Origin: Neodiprion pinetum
Lineage: Eukaryota > Arthropoda > Insecta > Hymenoptera > Diprionidae
Length of the DNA stretch: 64,000 bases
Direction: 5' to 3'
Assembly: GCF_021155775.2 (NCBI RefSeq)
Contig: NC_060235.2
Coordinates: forward strand, 37,984,607 to 38,048,606
The notes beneath the pieces are model-generated. The model saw nothing but the letters and a program-made list of their open reading frames with translations. It made no database searches and was not told where the DNA came from. Position numbers and translations under genes: made by a program. Position 1 is the stretch's first letter. Each line of letters opens with the position of its first letter. Of this stretch, positions 34,254 to 46,304 are shown in pieces.

Positions 34254-35784
34254 TAGGCGATGTGATGATTTCAGATTTGGAAACTATGTCATCTTTTGTC
34301 GCATCTACTCGTATCAACGAAAAGAGAAGCTGAGAAATTGTTGATATACGCATTAAACAATGAGAGGAAATTTTTTTTTTTTTGCTTTGATTCTTAAGGA
34401 AATTTGAAATTGTAATTGAAAATTTTCTTGTTCTGCGGTTGACGTTAATACGGCTATGATGATATTGTAGCCACTCTTCCCCTGACGTGGCGTTACACTT
34501 TTTCGGTAATTTGCTTTTAAAATTTTTTATTTATTTTTATTTTATTTTATTTTATTTTTTTTTTGTCACAGTTTTTGTTAATAATAAGAATACCTATGAA
34601 GTGGAAAATTAATTCTAAACTTGAGAGAAAAACAAAAATAAAATACGAGAGGAAAAAAGTTGAAAACATTACCGCCGAGGCTGAAATTATCTGATGCAAA
34701 CATTCGACACAAAGTACCCACTGACACGTATAAATTTGATAGTGTTTCCGATTACGTACGTTTAAATTCAGACTTTGATATCGGTATATGGTAGATCTGT
34801 GAAAAATATGTACATGCATATTATTACATTTTGAAATTCTCTCACTACTACTACTATTCTACCTCTCTCTCTCTCTCGCTCTCCCTCACTTTTTCTCTGT
34901 CTTGAATATAATTGTGAAAGCCTTTTTACATTTCGTTATTTTATATGATAATTTTTATTCAATCATTAATGACCGAATTTTGTAAATTGTTGCCCGCCCT
35001 TTGAGAGCCCGGGGTGCACTGTAAAAGGTTTGCTCATTAGGAAGGTAGAGGGTAGATTTTAAGGTTGAAGCAGGGCAGAGTCGCGGTGGGCGAGAAGAGA
35101 GAAAAGAGCAATTTCGTAGGTATTGTAAGAAGATTGATAAAATTGTAAAATTATCATTGATTAATCGTAAAAAGAAGAAAGAAAAAAAGTGTTGAAATTT
35201 GTACCTGTACCTTAAGGCAGATAATTGAAACAAAAAACAAAAAAAAAGTAGATGAGTGTAAAAATATAAAAAGTGCAAATCAGTAGTAAAAGAGATAAAC
35301 CTGTTGCGACGTTCGAGTCTCTGTTGATGATGAATTTAAAGATTTAAATCTATTAATTATTGTTTAATTATAGAATTTTAACGAATCAACTACCACCTTT
35401 CCAATGGGTTTGTACAACGCTACTTGATATGTAACATTGTAGTATATATTGTAGTTGAGACAGACACAGGGAGTTATTTTTGGGGATCATTCATGGGAGT
35501 TGGATCTGTAGTGCAAGTTTCATTTAACGGTCAACTCAGTCATGGAAATATATTGGCGTATTTCTTCGCAATATTATAAAGAAAAAACAAAATTTTTCAA
35601 ACGATTATTATTATTGTTATTATTACTATTAATACTACTTCTGATACTACTATTAGACATATTATTAATAATATTATTATATTCTCAAGTAACAGTATTG
35701 TAGGTTTGTTCATTCTGGGTATGCAGGATGTGCCGTGTTGACTCCAAATTCGGAACTTTTGAATTACGTCCGTTGATCGTTGTT

Positions 35785-35785
<1 letters not shown>

Positions 35786-35824
<39 letters not shown>
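35786..35824. repeat. Poly(T) run of 39 bases
   Basis: The longest homopolymer in the window. It may be the poly(A) tail of a minus-strand retroposed sequence, but no retrogene body or target duplication was found beside it. Confidence 0.85.
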
Positions 35825-35826
<2 letters not shown>

Positions 35827-38800
35827 TGGAACACTACCTTGCACTATTTTTCCAATTTTCCACCTTTCTCGCGTCTTTTTTTCTGAGATACGAACCTGTG
35901 CATTTGTTGAGAAAAGAAGTCGCTAAACATTTTCGTACTATTGTATTACGGCGAGAGAAATTGAAGAGGTAACTCAGGGCAGGCCCAAGAGCTGTATAAA
36001 CCCTTGTATTACACTTTCCATAGGAAAAAACCAAACAACAAAAGAACAAAAAATAAGTAGAATATGAACAAAACAACACTTACACTGGCACAAAAATATA
36101 CTGTACAAATATTTTCACGTACTACAACTGTATTGTATTAACCGATGTTACTGGTTATCGGTTAGGTTGGTCATGACAAATTTGCACAGTTATTTACAAA
36201 ACAGGGAAAACCATAGAAAAAAAATTATACGTTTAATACACACTGCGCAGTGTTGGAAAATTTCTGAGCGAATCTCTGTGAAATCAATTTCCGCCGACGT
36301 GACTAAACTTTGAGCAGGTGGACAGTTGCAATTAAACCAAACAACTGTCTTGTTTTATAAGTCATGAAATGACTGCTCAGGAACTGTCTGACAAAATATT
36401 CGGAGAAAGACGGGAGAAAATGAAAAGACAACACATTTTGCAAAGAATAATAGCGATTGAACTAAGTTCATCGCCAGTTGGGAACTATTCTTTTATTTCC
36501 TGTTTTTCGAGTTTAAACTCTTACGATATGTTGTTTAATAATCATTGGGAATAGTTTCGAGCTCCAATGTGAATGAAAACTTGTCATTTCCTTTCTTTTT
36601 CTCCTCCCTTTTTCAAAATGAAAATATTTAATCGCGTATAATTTTACGCGAGAAATGTTGAACCGCCGTAGAAAAAAAAAAGGAAAGAAAAAAAAATTAA
36701 TAATAGCAGTAATAATATTAATAATAATAAAGGCCATAATACCGATTTAACGTTATTTCTAACGATTTTTGTAAGCGGTAAATGGATGCGAGTGACATTG
36801 AATGGGAAAGAAAGAAAAAAAAAAAAAAAGAAGAAAGCAGGAAAAAAAAATAACTACTAGCGTAAGCACTTTCTTGTATAGTGTTATTAAGATGTAATTT
36901 TAAGCCTTCCCCTCGTTTATACCCAACGTGATCTTTAAGTTTTACGCAATGCCATAAAGAGGGACAAATTAATTATTAATAATCATTCATTCGTTTATAA
37001 ACACATCCTTGTTGTACGCAGTCACATATTTATTTACATCTTTTGGACTTCAATATTGTAATAGGTTTATTTAGCAAGAAAATTGACAGTAGATCAATTT
37101 CTTACGTACTTGTACATTGCGTTTATACTTTTGTCGTTACTACAATATACATCTTACGTATATTTTCTATACCTATACGTTATCGTTTCCAGTGTCCAAG
37201 AACGTTTCTTACATCGTCGATACCTTATAGGAAGTCATTTTATTGCATCGTAATCAATACACTTGTCCCTCGATATTGCACAGCGGAAAACGACCCTCAA
37301 CCTGAATATTGCACTTCAGTTTAATGTACAAGCTGTGTTAAGGAAAAGACAAAAAAGAAAAAAAATGAGGTGTGAAAGAGAAGAAAGAAATGTATGTTTT
37401 TTCTTTCGTTACAGTACGATTTCAGCAGTTTGTGTTGATCCGTTGTAACATTGTCATGTTGATATATAAATGTCCAATCAAGGTATGTAATCTGACTAAC
37501 TGATCGTGTAATATTTGGGCTTGAGGACAAAGAAAATAAGAAAATTGCAAAACAGATGAAGTAAATAAATAGATTTTCATTACTTTTTTTAAATAACGCT
37601 CTGAGAGAGTTCGAGAAATAAATATGAAAAAATGAAAAAAAAAAAAATAATAATAATAAAAAATCATGAGTCGTTTTTTAATTGGTTGTACGTTTTTTTT
37701 TTCTTGTTTTTGCCATACTCCTTAATCACTAATCTTTCGTCTCAGAATTATCGTTATGACTTAGGTCTTACTTTTTTTTTTCTATTGAATTCATTTTTCC
37801 ACTTCTTCGCTTCACTTCTGTAACCTCACTCATATTTTATTTCAAGCACATTATGTATATCTCTAAATTACCCTATATCTACATACATATAATGTACAGT
37901 CAGTCCTCGCGAAAAAATCGTCAAATAACGAACGAATGAGTAATACCTAATGATAATAATAATAATAATTGATCGATGTAAATGCTATGTAAATAATGAT
38001 ACTTTAACTCCTTGTACGGTGCAAGATTTTACGAAACTTAGTTGTGATAACTAGGAATGTAAAAAATTTATCCTGATGCAATAAGTTCATGAAAAAAAAT
38101 CGTCGAATAAATCATAGCGTCAACTCTCTGCGATACCAGATCGTCTGACGATAAATTTTTCAGGTTTTTCAATATAGTCCTGTGAAAAATGTCTGTTCCC
38201 GATATCACTACAACGCAATTTCAACACACATTATAATAATGTGTGAAATATTTACTCGGGAGCATTAAGCGACTAATTGCGTAAAATCTTGGGTTACCTA
38301 ATTAATTTTACTAACTTCGTATGATATGTTGAATGGACTACGAGTGTACACAACAAAGAGCTATTAGTACACGCCTATATGATAGATATAGCGTACCCTA
38401 GTTTCCCAAAAAAAAGAGAAAGAAAGAAGAAAAACGAAAAAAAAAAAAAATACAAATCACATTTAGAACAAATTATTGCAAAAAATGTTGAAAAAAAAAG
38501 AAAAAAAAAATATTTAAAAGGAAAAAAAAAGAAAAAAAAATGCCAAAAATATAATTTTTTATTTTTCATACCCGTAGACATACGAATATATTTTTGACGC
38601 TGGTGAAGAGATTCTTCGAGAAATGCAATCGTCGCAATATAAATAAATATACATAATAACATACATGTATGTATATGTGCAACGTGTGAAACTTTCGACC
38701 ACTGCATTTCTGGGCGAAGGCATAATTAGTATTAGACGATGTTTTGTACTGGGGCTGCTTTGCTGAAGACCTTTGTTAGCGAACGAGGCCTAAAGGTGGA

Positions 38801-41036
38801 TCGAAGTTATGTTCGAGTTGCGTGTAGAAATTTATAACAATGCCAAATGTCGCGAAAGAGTGAAAATAATTTGAAGGAAAAAAAAAAAAAAAAACACAAA
38901 TTTCATTTTTAATGTTCAATTTGTATCTGCAAATGGGATACATAAATACACAGATGATATATCGTCGGATATTTTTTTTCTTTTTTTTCAAGGCTAGAAC
39001 ATTCTTCACGCAGCTTTTCATGTGTGTAGTAAAAAAAATTCGATTGTGTTTAAAAAGTGCAGAAGAGCATCAATACATAGAGGTATTTTTCAAGGCGCAA
39101 CTTAGCGTAGTGAAACACAAATGTTGAGACTGGATTGTGAACGTACAAACTTTATTGTAAACCTAATAATAATAAATTCAAGATTTATTGAATTAAATAC
39201 CGAAAATTTGAATGTTGGTTTTTTTTTTTTTTTTCTCCCGTTTCTTAACATAGCTCCGAAGCTCTTCGAGTATATATAGCTTTGGCTCTTCGACGAATAA
39301 TTGATAAAAATGGTTTGCCCTTCCCCTTCCCCTTCGCTCCCTCTTCCCTCACCTCTTTTCAAAATCCGATGAACCTGAATGACGGAGAAAAAATGATTTA
39401 AAAAAAAATGGTATCTCCGGAAGGAAGGTTTGGTAAAAGAATTTTTCATTCACGTGTAAGGCCCTCCACCTCCTGCCCTCGGTTTCTTTCATGCATCATA
39501 AATAATTACTCATTTATGTACCATGTATATGTATGTACAATATATGTAACGTTTTTATTTTATATAAGAAAAGTAGAATCGCGCCGGCCCAAGAGAAAAA
39601 AAAAAAAAAAAAGTTGTGTATAATAGTCGACGAAAATTTGCAAAAGGATTTTATTATAAGTCTGGTAATGATTAATTGCCGGGATGAAAAATTGATCCAA
39701 GTTATGGGACGGCGCTTGACGGAGCGAGCATATATTAATGTGCTGTGCAAATTTGATAATGGAAAGTGAGACGTATCTTTGATGCCCGTTGTAATAAAAC
39801 TATCTTGCACCGTCTCATCGCTTGGTTCAGATTAAACAGTAATGTGTAATTATACCGGTGTGACAGGGCGACTTTTTTCATGAAAATATTGAAATTAAAA
39901 AACGGTAGCGCCGTTTAAGTTGCAAATATTGTCGGGCCCTTGAAAATTGGAAAACAAAAAAAAAAAAACAGAAAATTAACAATCTCATGTACATAAAGAC
40001 GAATCATTATAACCGCAAATAAGAAATGTAATAAATCTACGATAATAATGATACTATTAATATGAATATTTTTAATTCGTTGCGCTTTGATTTATAGATT
40101 TATCTTTATTTGCGAGTTTATATGTAGAGTTTCCACTTTAATAACACGAGCAGAATATTGCGTATGTCTAACATCAAGTTTTATCATGAAACAATTTGTA
40201 ATCGATTTTAAAATCGAATATATCCACTAGAATTGAATCGGAAACATTTTTCAACAAGAACGAGAAAAAAACTTTCTGTATCGCTTGTTTCGCGTTACTT
40301 TTGCTGCGAGAACTCAAGTCTCGCAATAATTTTCATACTTGTGATTTCGTCGCAACAAAAGATCGCAATTTCTGCACATAAATGAGCGTGAAATAAAATT
40401 ATCATTATTTCATCCAACAATGTAATTGTTGAACGTACATCGGAAACTTGCTATAGTATTGTAACTATACAGAAACGCCTTATGTCAAAAAAAAAAAAAA
40501 AAAAAAAATCGGCGAATTACATATGTATCGTATATGTATGTATACTTAGTCTACACTTCAGATCTAAAACGTTATACATTTCAGAGTACATGTACATATA
40601 CATGTCAAAGGTTTACTAAGTGCAAGAACATAAAAAAATCGATGAAAATAGGCGGGGATAACGAAATGAAAAGAAAAAAAAGCAAAAAAATTAAAAAAAA
40701 CAAAAAAATTATAAAACCAAACAATTATTAAGATAATAGAGAAGAGATGTGTCTCGATGGACAATGTTTGATAACTACTATAGACAGATGACCGCAGTCT
40801 TATAATGTCCGATATCTATGATTAAATAGCTCGAAAATTATGCGTAAAATTGAAAAAAAAAATCTAAAGTTAAAAGAAGATCACTTGTCCGTACACAATG
40901 CAGAATAACGGTAACGACGGAAAAAATAAAAATTGTAGTGATTAAAAGAGTGCTATATACATTATATTTAACCGTAGATAAAACTCAGCAAAGAATATTA
41001 TACTTTACATATACACGAAAGGGTGAGAAAGTTTTT

Positions 41037-41308
41037 GTATTGCATTGTATTGTATTGTATTGTATTTGTCGCAGATGAGAGGGAGTGAATACGGAGGAAT
41101 ATAATAAGTATAAAATCGTCCTTTGATTGGTAATGCAAATAATAACAAAGAAGCAAGCATTTTGTAATTTACAAATTTATCGTAGACTCTTAGGTGAAAC
41201 TTACTTGTATTAGGAAACAGAATGCTTGACGATTTTGTATTTATATTGTATTTGTACTGCATTGCATTGCATTGTATTGTATTGTATTGTATTGCATTGT
41301 ATTGAATG
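41037..41308. repeat. Two ATTGT/ATTGC pentanucleotide arrays about 190 bp apart
   Basis: The first array (about 41037-41067) has six units of GTATT/GCATT type. The second (about 41258-41308) has about ten units mixing CATTG and TATTG. The same five-base motif in the same orientation on both sides of unrelated sequence is unusual for independent slippage. Confidence 0.75.
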
Positions 41309-42745
41309 CCTATATTATTGCTTTGTTTCAAAGCAAAGTCGAAAACGAAGTCATAATTGCGCTTTCGAATTATCGAACGTACACGTGAGTCACGTAAAAG
41401 CAGTGGAAATGTGAAAGATACAAAGAATGGTGAAAAAAACCCGAGCATTTTATAGATACCTCTGGTGGTGCACCTAATCTAACCATTATTAATCGTACTT
41501 TAATTAATATGCATTATTAATGGGGATCAGCATCGAAAATAAAATGCAGAAAAATAATTGAAAAAAATACATAACCGAGAGTTTTATTTCGACAATCCTT
41601 CCGCCGTTAATTCGATCGCCTTTTTTTCATTTAAAAAAATTATTACGAAATAATTGCCTCCGTACGTGCCTCACACATTGTCAGTAAATCTATGTCACGC
41701 ACGCGTCGCAAAAGTTTTATGTACGTGTATTTCGACGATTTATGATATCTTTATAATATAACGATTTATGTTTATCTTGGATAATCCTTTGAGAATTACG
41801 AGGAATTTTCTCGTCACGTCTGCAACATTATAGTTCTACATGATGGAAAAGCACACGCGATTATAGAGCTTACAATATAGAAGCTACACGACTTCATCGC
41901 GAAAAATTTGACGAATGAACATGAATTTCCAGAGCATGAGGCATTCAATTTATCGTTCATATGTGTAACAAAACATGATGCATGTCGTGTGGAATGTTCT
42001 CGGCGTCTCGTGAAGCTTGTTATTTTGAAATTTTCGCAAAGTATTTCATAGTTTCGACCTTGTGAGAATTTGCGGAATAACACCACGTTTTTATCACGAA
42101 TGAAAAAGGCCTGTAAAGAAGTCGTGACGTCTGCATTATTAGAGTAAATGAAGCCGTCACTTCGTTTATCGCAGTTGTCGGCTAATAAATGTTGATCAAT
42201 AATCAATACGAACTGTGTATTGTATCAGAATTGCCTGTACCGAGAATATGATATTTCAGTGCAATTTGTTGTCCCTCGTGCAGGATTATACCTGTAAGCG
42301 CGAGTAACTGCGAATCGAATCGAATCGGCTTGGGTAACGTTCCGTGTCGCAGACTCCTTTTACGACGAAGGTTTACAGGTATAAATAGTTTGCGATAGTT
42401 AAACTGTAAAATATATGGCAAATTGGTAGAACTGTCAACTCTCTAAGCGTCGGTGTACACGAACGATAAAACCGAGGACCTGCGATCACCAGCACGAATG
42501 CCTCTGATGGCGAGTCTTCTGTAGAATCGAGAATGTTCTCCGGCTGACATGCACCCAAATTATTTACCTCCATATCAGATATTGATCAAATAATACCCTT
42601 ACAGGGTGTCCCTCCCTCCGAGGATTTGTATAAAATGAATGCCTCTCGTACGAGGAGCGGTTTAGAATCAGTTTTGGAAGGAATTCTATCCCGACAAGAG
42701 CTCATGTCATTCGGGGGAAATTGGGCCGTGTTTTAGATTCGGAGT

Positions 42746-44694
42746 ATGTCTGCTGGGAAGACAGAATCAAGGGCGGATTCTGGATCAACGCGGTCGGCTC
42801 TGAGTCCGCAAGCAAAAAAGAAGGAGCGACCACCCTTCAAGTTGTGTTTCGTGAAGCAACAGGAGAGCGGTCGATCAAATGTCTCTATTTGCAAGACAAC
42901 CGGTAAAGGAAAACGAGTCGATTTTATTTATAACAGCGCGTAAAAACCGCCCAATTCTTTATAGTTTTCACGCGCGTGAATGGAAACTCGCGTTTGAATT
43001 ATTTGCTATAAAATTCACAATGTATGAGATATACTGAACAAAAGTTGGGGTATAAATCAACTTCCTGATTTCATAAAACTCATTTTAGTTCGTACAGCAA
43101 CAGCGAATGCTGATAGTCGTTATAATAGAAACGAGCAATGCCCTGTTTTTTATTCCTTTCTTTTTTGTTGTCATGACTCGGTGCAGAGTTTCAACATGAG
43201 AAGTCTGTATGACTAATTCTTCCTCAAACTCTGTATAAGAAGAAAAAAGACTTTCTTTGTTCTTTGCGAAACACATTCGATGGACGATCAAATTAGTAAC
43301 TTGTTAATATTTGATTAATCTCGCTGAATATCGAAAATTTTTACATTTACATTTCTGATTATTGTCAATTACTGATGATCAGTTAACTGAATTGAATTTC
43401 AGAAATTTCAGACATTCTTACCGCTAACTTTTTTCTGGTACTCTTAAATTTTGTCCGTTTCTATCGCCGGTTACATTTAAACCAACGATAAGTTGCAGAT
43501 TTATGCTCGATATTCTGGTTGTTTGGTAGTCTGTTCTTATTCCAGCCAACGTATTAACTCCGAAATTTTACTCTCGCGATGCGGAGCCATGCGATTCTCC
43601 TGAAATCAGTCAAACAGTGGCCAAAATCACCGAGGAAGAGCAAAGAGTCCCCAAGACGGTCCACCGTTGGCCCCTTCTTACCAGCCATACGTGAGTTATC
43701 AAATCTTCAAAACAGACAACAAGAATTAATGAAATAAAATGAAAAAAATGATAGGTGTTGAATATTTGTTTGTTACCGCCCCGGAGTTACATTACATTAA
43801 ATAGTATAGGTATACAGTACACGTAGGTTGTGAAAGTCGGTATTAGGTATGTCCTACAATTAGCACCGAAAGCTGTAATTGCAACTTTCTCAAAAGCAAA
43901 TTAAAAACCTATTTAATAGTTAACATATTAATCTTTCTCATGCGCGGCACGAACTGCTGCGCTTTCCCTATTTGATATCGGATCCAGTATTTTCCGCTTA
44001 TTTTCTTCTCATTTCTACTGTTCACCCGACTAATCTTGAACTTCGAGTTTACGGTTCGGTGCACTGAACTTTCTTTCCAGATCTAAACGCGTCGCGGTAA
44101 CATTTGTCGCCCTAGATATTTTCGCCTCGAATATCGTTGTATGAACTCAACGAATATCTCAAGTTGCGAATGAATCGGATATTACTCCAGATCGGTAAAT
44201 ATCTGAATAAAAATAAATTTACGCCTTTGCAAAATATAACAATAATTCTTTCGAAGAGAGAGTAAAATCCTTGATGCAGATTGATCTCCGATTCTTATTC
44301 TTGTAGTTGTTAATTAATTTTTAGTAAAATTTACTTTCAATTTCTTACTGTAAATTAAATCACCGTCTTTTGTATCATATACGCAGGTATGTCAAAGCAT
44401 GCGTAGCCAATTTAGATATTGCCTGCCACTCCCGCCCATTATATAGTGCGTGCGCTGTACTATATCTGTACAAATCTACTTTCTTGTGTGCCTGTAACAG
44501 ATAATAGTCCTCGATTACCACTATTATTATCGTTGATAAAACAGCTATTTTGTTCCAGGTATGGCTGGTGGCACGATAGGGGAATTCAACCGACAGACCC
44601 ACGCTTCAACTTTCATAAGAAGACATCAGACATGGTCAGCTACCAAATGAGGATCTACGCCGTTGACAGGAAGTTGAAGGGTCTCGGTTATTAA
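42746..44694 (+). CDS. Uncharacterised 145-aa protein, possible microtubule inner protein (SPMIP11/TEX49-like)
   Basis: Three exons join in frame: 42746-42902 (donor ACCG/GTAAAG), 43546-43690 (acceptor TTCCAG, donor ATAC/GTGAGT) and 44559-44694 (acceptor GTTCCAG). The start ATG is preceded in frame by TAG four codons upstream. The N-terminus is Ser/Lys-rich and probably disordered. A middle segment has ITEEEQRVPKTVHRWPLL. The C-terminus starts HTYGWWHDRGIQPTDPRF and ends RKLKGLGY. The pattern WW-HD-x-G-x-x-P followed by a short basic tail recalls the C-terminal part of the sperm axonemal protein TEX49/SPMIP11, which coats the inside of doublet microtubules. That match is from memory and weak. 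No signal peptide or membrane segment is visible. That it is a real gene is well supported by three matching splice phases; its function is not. Confidence 0.7.
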
Positions 44695-46169
44695 CCTACG
44701 CGAAAGAGTCGGAGCCCCTATTGTGGGAAAACCTAACATTGTATAATATGATAGTGCGGTTAGATTTCTAAAAAAGTCTGCATACTGTAAAATTTCAATT
44801 TTCCCGTACTGACAAGTATGCTTATAGTTTGCACGACAAAAATGACATACCTAGAACTGCAAATAGATCGGTCGTAGTGTTTTCACGTAATATCTGATTT
44901 TCGGCAAGGCTAATCCGCAACTCAACGTTAATTGCGTCTTGATTATTAAGTCAATTGGCATCCTTTGACTGGACGTAAACTACGTTCTAACCGAGGGTAC
45001 GATCATTTACTTTGGAATAGATTTCATTTATAAGCATATTGGCCACAGGCGCGATTAAATTTGTTCAATGTGTACAAAGTGCGATACGTAGTCCAGAATT
45101 CATCTGATAACGTATGCTTCGTCTCCAATGTTTGAGAAAAACTTCAATTCTATAGTGGATGGAAGTTATAATATATCTTGCGAGTAGTTTATTAGACTGT
45201 CTTTATTACAGTATTACATAATACGAATGTCACGAATATCTTGTACATTAGTTTTTATTTTTGTTGATTATATACTTATTTTAGAAACGAATAAAAATAG
45301 TAGTATAGTCAGACACGCAGTGATAACGGGAATAATAAACTTCATTTCTTCACCTGCACGAGTTGCGTACATTATCTTCATTGATGTGACTCGTACGAAT
45401 AATATTTTCAATTCAAAATTACGCAAAGCGCAATTGCTTCTTCACTGCCTCCAAGAAGGCGCATTTTATTATAATAAGACCTAATGTGGATATATCTTTA
45501 TAATTTATTATCGATCTCCTCGGTATAAAGTATAGGTATAAAAATATTTACTCAGCATTATATTCACGATAAATTATTCCTCACCCGACTATTTATCTAT
45601 ACACATGTTTGTATTTTTTTCTTGATAACGAGGTGGACAGTAATAGATTTCGTATTTCGAGGTGGACAGTAATAGATCGAGTGGAATATCCCTGTGAATT
45701 TGAAAAAAATTTCATGGTATTATTATTTTTGTAGCAATAATTCACTGAAGTACGGATTTCTCAGATTAAAAATTTTAGCCAGATTGGAAAATTCGCGCAA
45801 AAACTAAAGTGATATACTTGATGACATGCGTAAGTGGTGAGAAATTTTAGTTGCCAAAAGCTCGTCTCGTACATTTTTTCACTCAATTACAATTACAGTG
45901 CCACGTTTAGTATGAATTATCTCCGTTTAATCGCTACTACGCATAGCGGTTGAGCAACCGCGTCGTAGCCAGAGGAGTTAACGCACTACAAAACGACGAT
46001 ATAACAGGCGTACGTGGCACATTTCCGTTTTACGTACGAGTGTGGAGCGTGAAAGGGTTTCGAAGATTTAAATTTTGGCGGGATAGCGGGACCACCAATC
46101 GATACTTGCAAGTCGATACAGTGAAGTCGATGGAGTTAAATGAACCAATAGAATTGCCGGATTTGTAGT
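44695..46169. other. Intergenic AT-rich stretch before Skp2
   Basis: No exon recognised. AATAAA near 45288 may serve the upstream gene. A 29-bp-period direct repeat lies at 45629-45677. Confidence 0.5.
45629..45677. repeat. Short direct repeat, 20 bp at 29-bp period
   Basis: CGAGGTGGACAGTAATAGAT occurs at 45629-45648 and again, identically, at 45658-45677. Confidence 0.9.
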
Positions 46170-46304
46170 GACTCCATATTTCTCGACGAATCTCGAACTA
46201 AACCGGTCAATCGGAGGCCGCCATTGGCGATTGTTTTATTTTCTGAGTCCGTGTCGCGATAGAAAAAAAAGTTAACGTAGAAGCTTGTCAATATTCCGCC
46301 AAAA
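46170..46304 (+). promoter_or_regulatory. Probable Skp2 promoter and leader
   Basis: GGCCGCCATTGGCG near 46215-46228 combines a YY1-like GCCGCCAT with an inverted CCAAT box, about 85 bp before the Skp2 start codon. No TATA box in the usual position. The start site probably lies close downstream. Confidence 0.4.

Larger units (their letters stand above)
34254..42745. other. Mnk 3'UTR and intergenic AT-rich DNA
   Basis: No further coding exon is supported. Several AATAAA hexamers occur after the Mnk stop (for example near 34637), so the 3' end is not fixed by sequence alone. ATTTA motifs and poly(T) tracts are common. Other contents are a 39-base T run (35786-35824), a CT array near 34863-34876, two perfect palindromes (36240-36253, 38225-38245) and paired pentanucleotide arrays (41037-41067, 41258-41308). 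Confidence 0.55.

Noticed and set aside
41814..42206. 130-codon minus-strand ORF upstream of the 145-aa gene
   Set aside because: No recognisable domain, no splice partner, and composition like surrounding non-coding DNA.
45950..46168. 72-codon plus-strand frame just before Skp2
   Set aside because: It starts with TTG rather than ATG and overlaps the probable Skp2 promoter; no homology is recognised.
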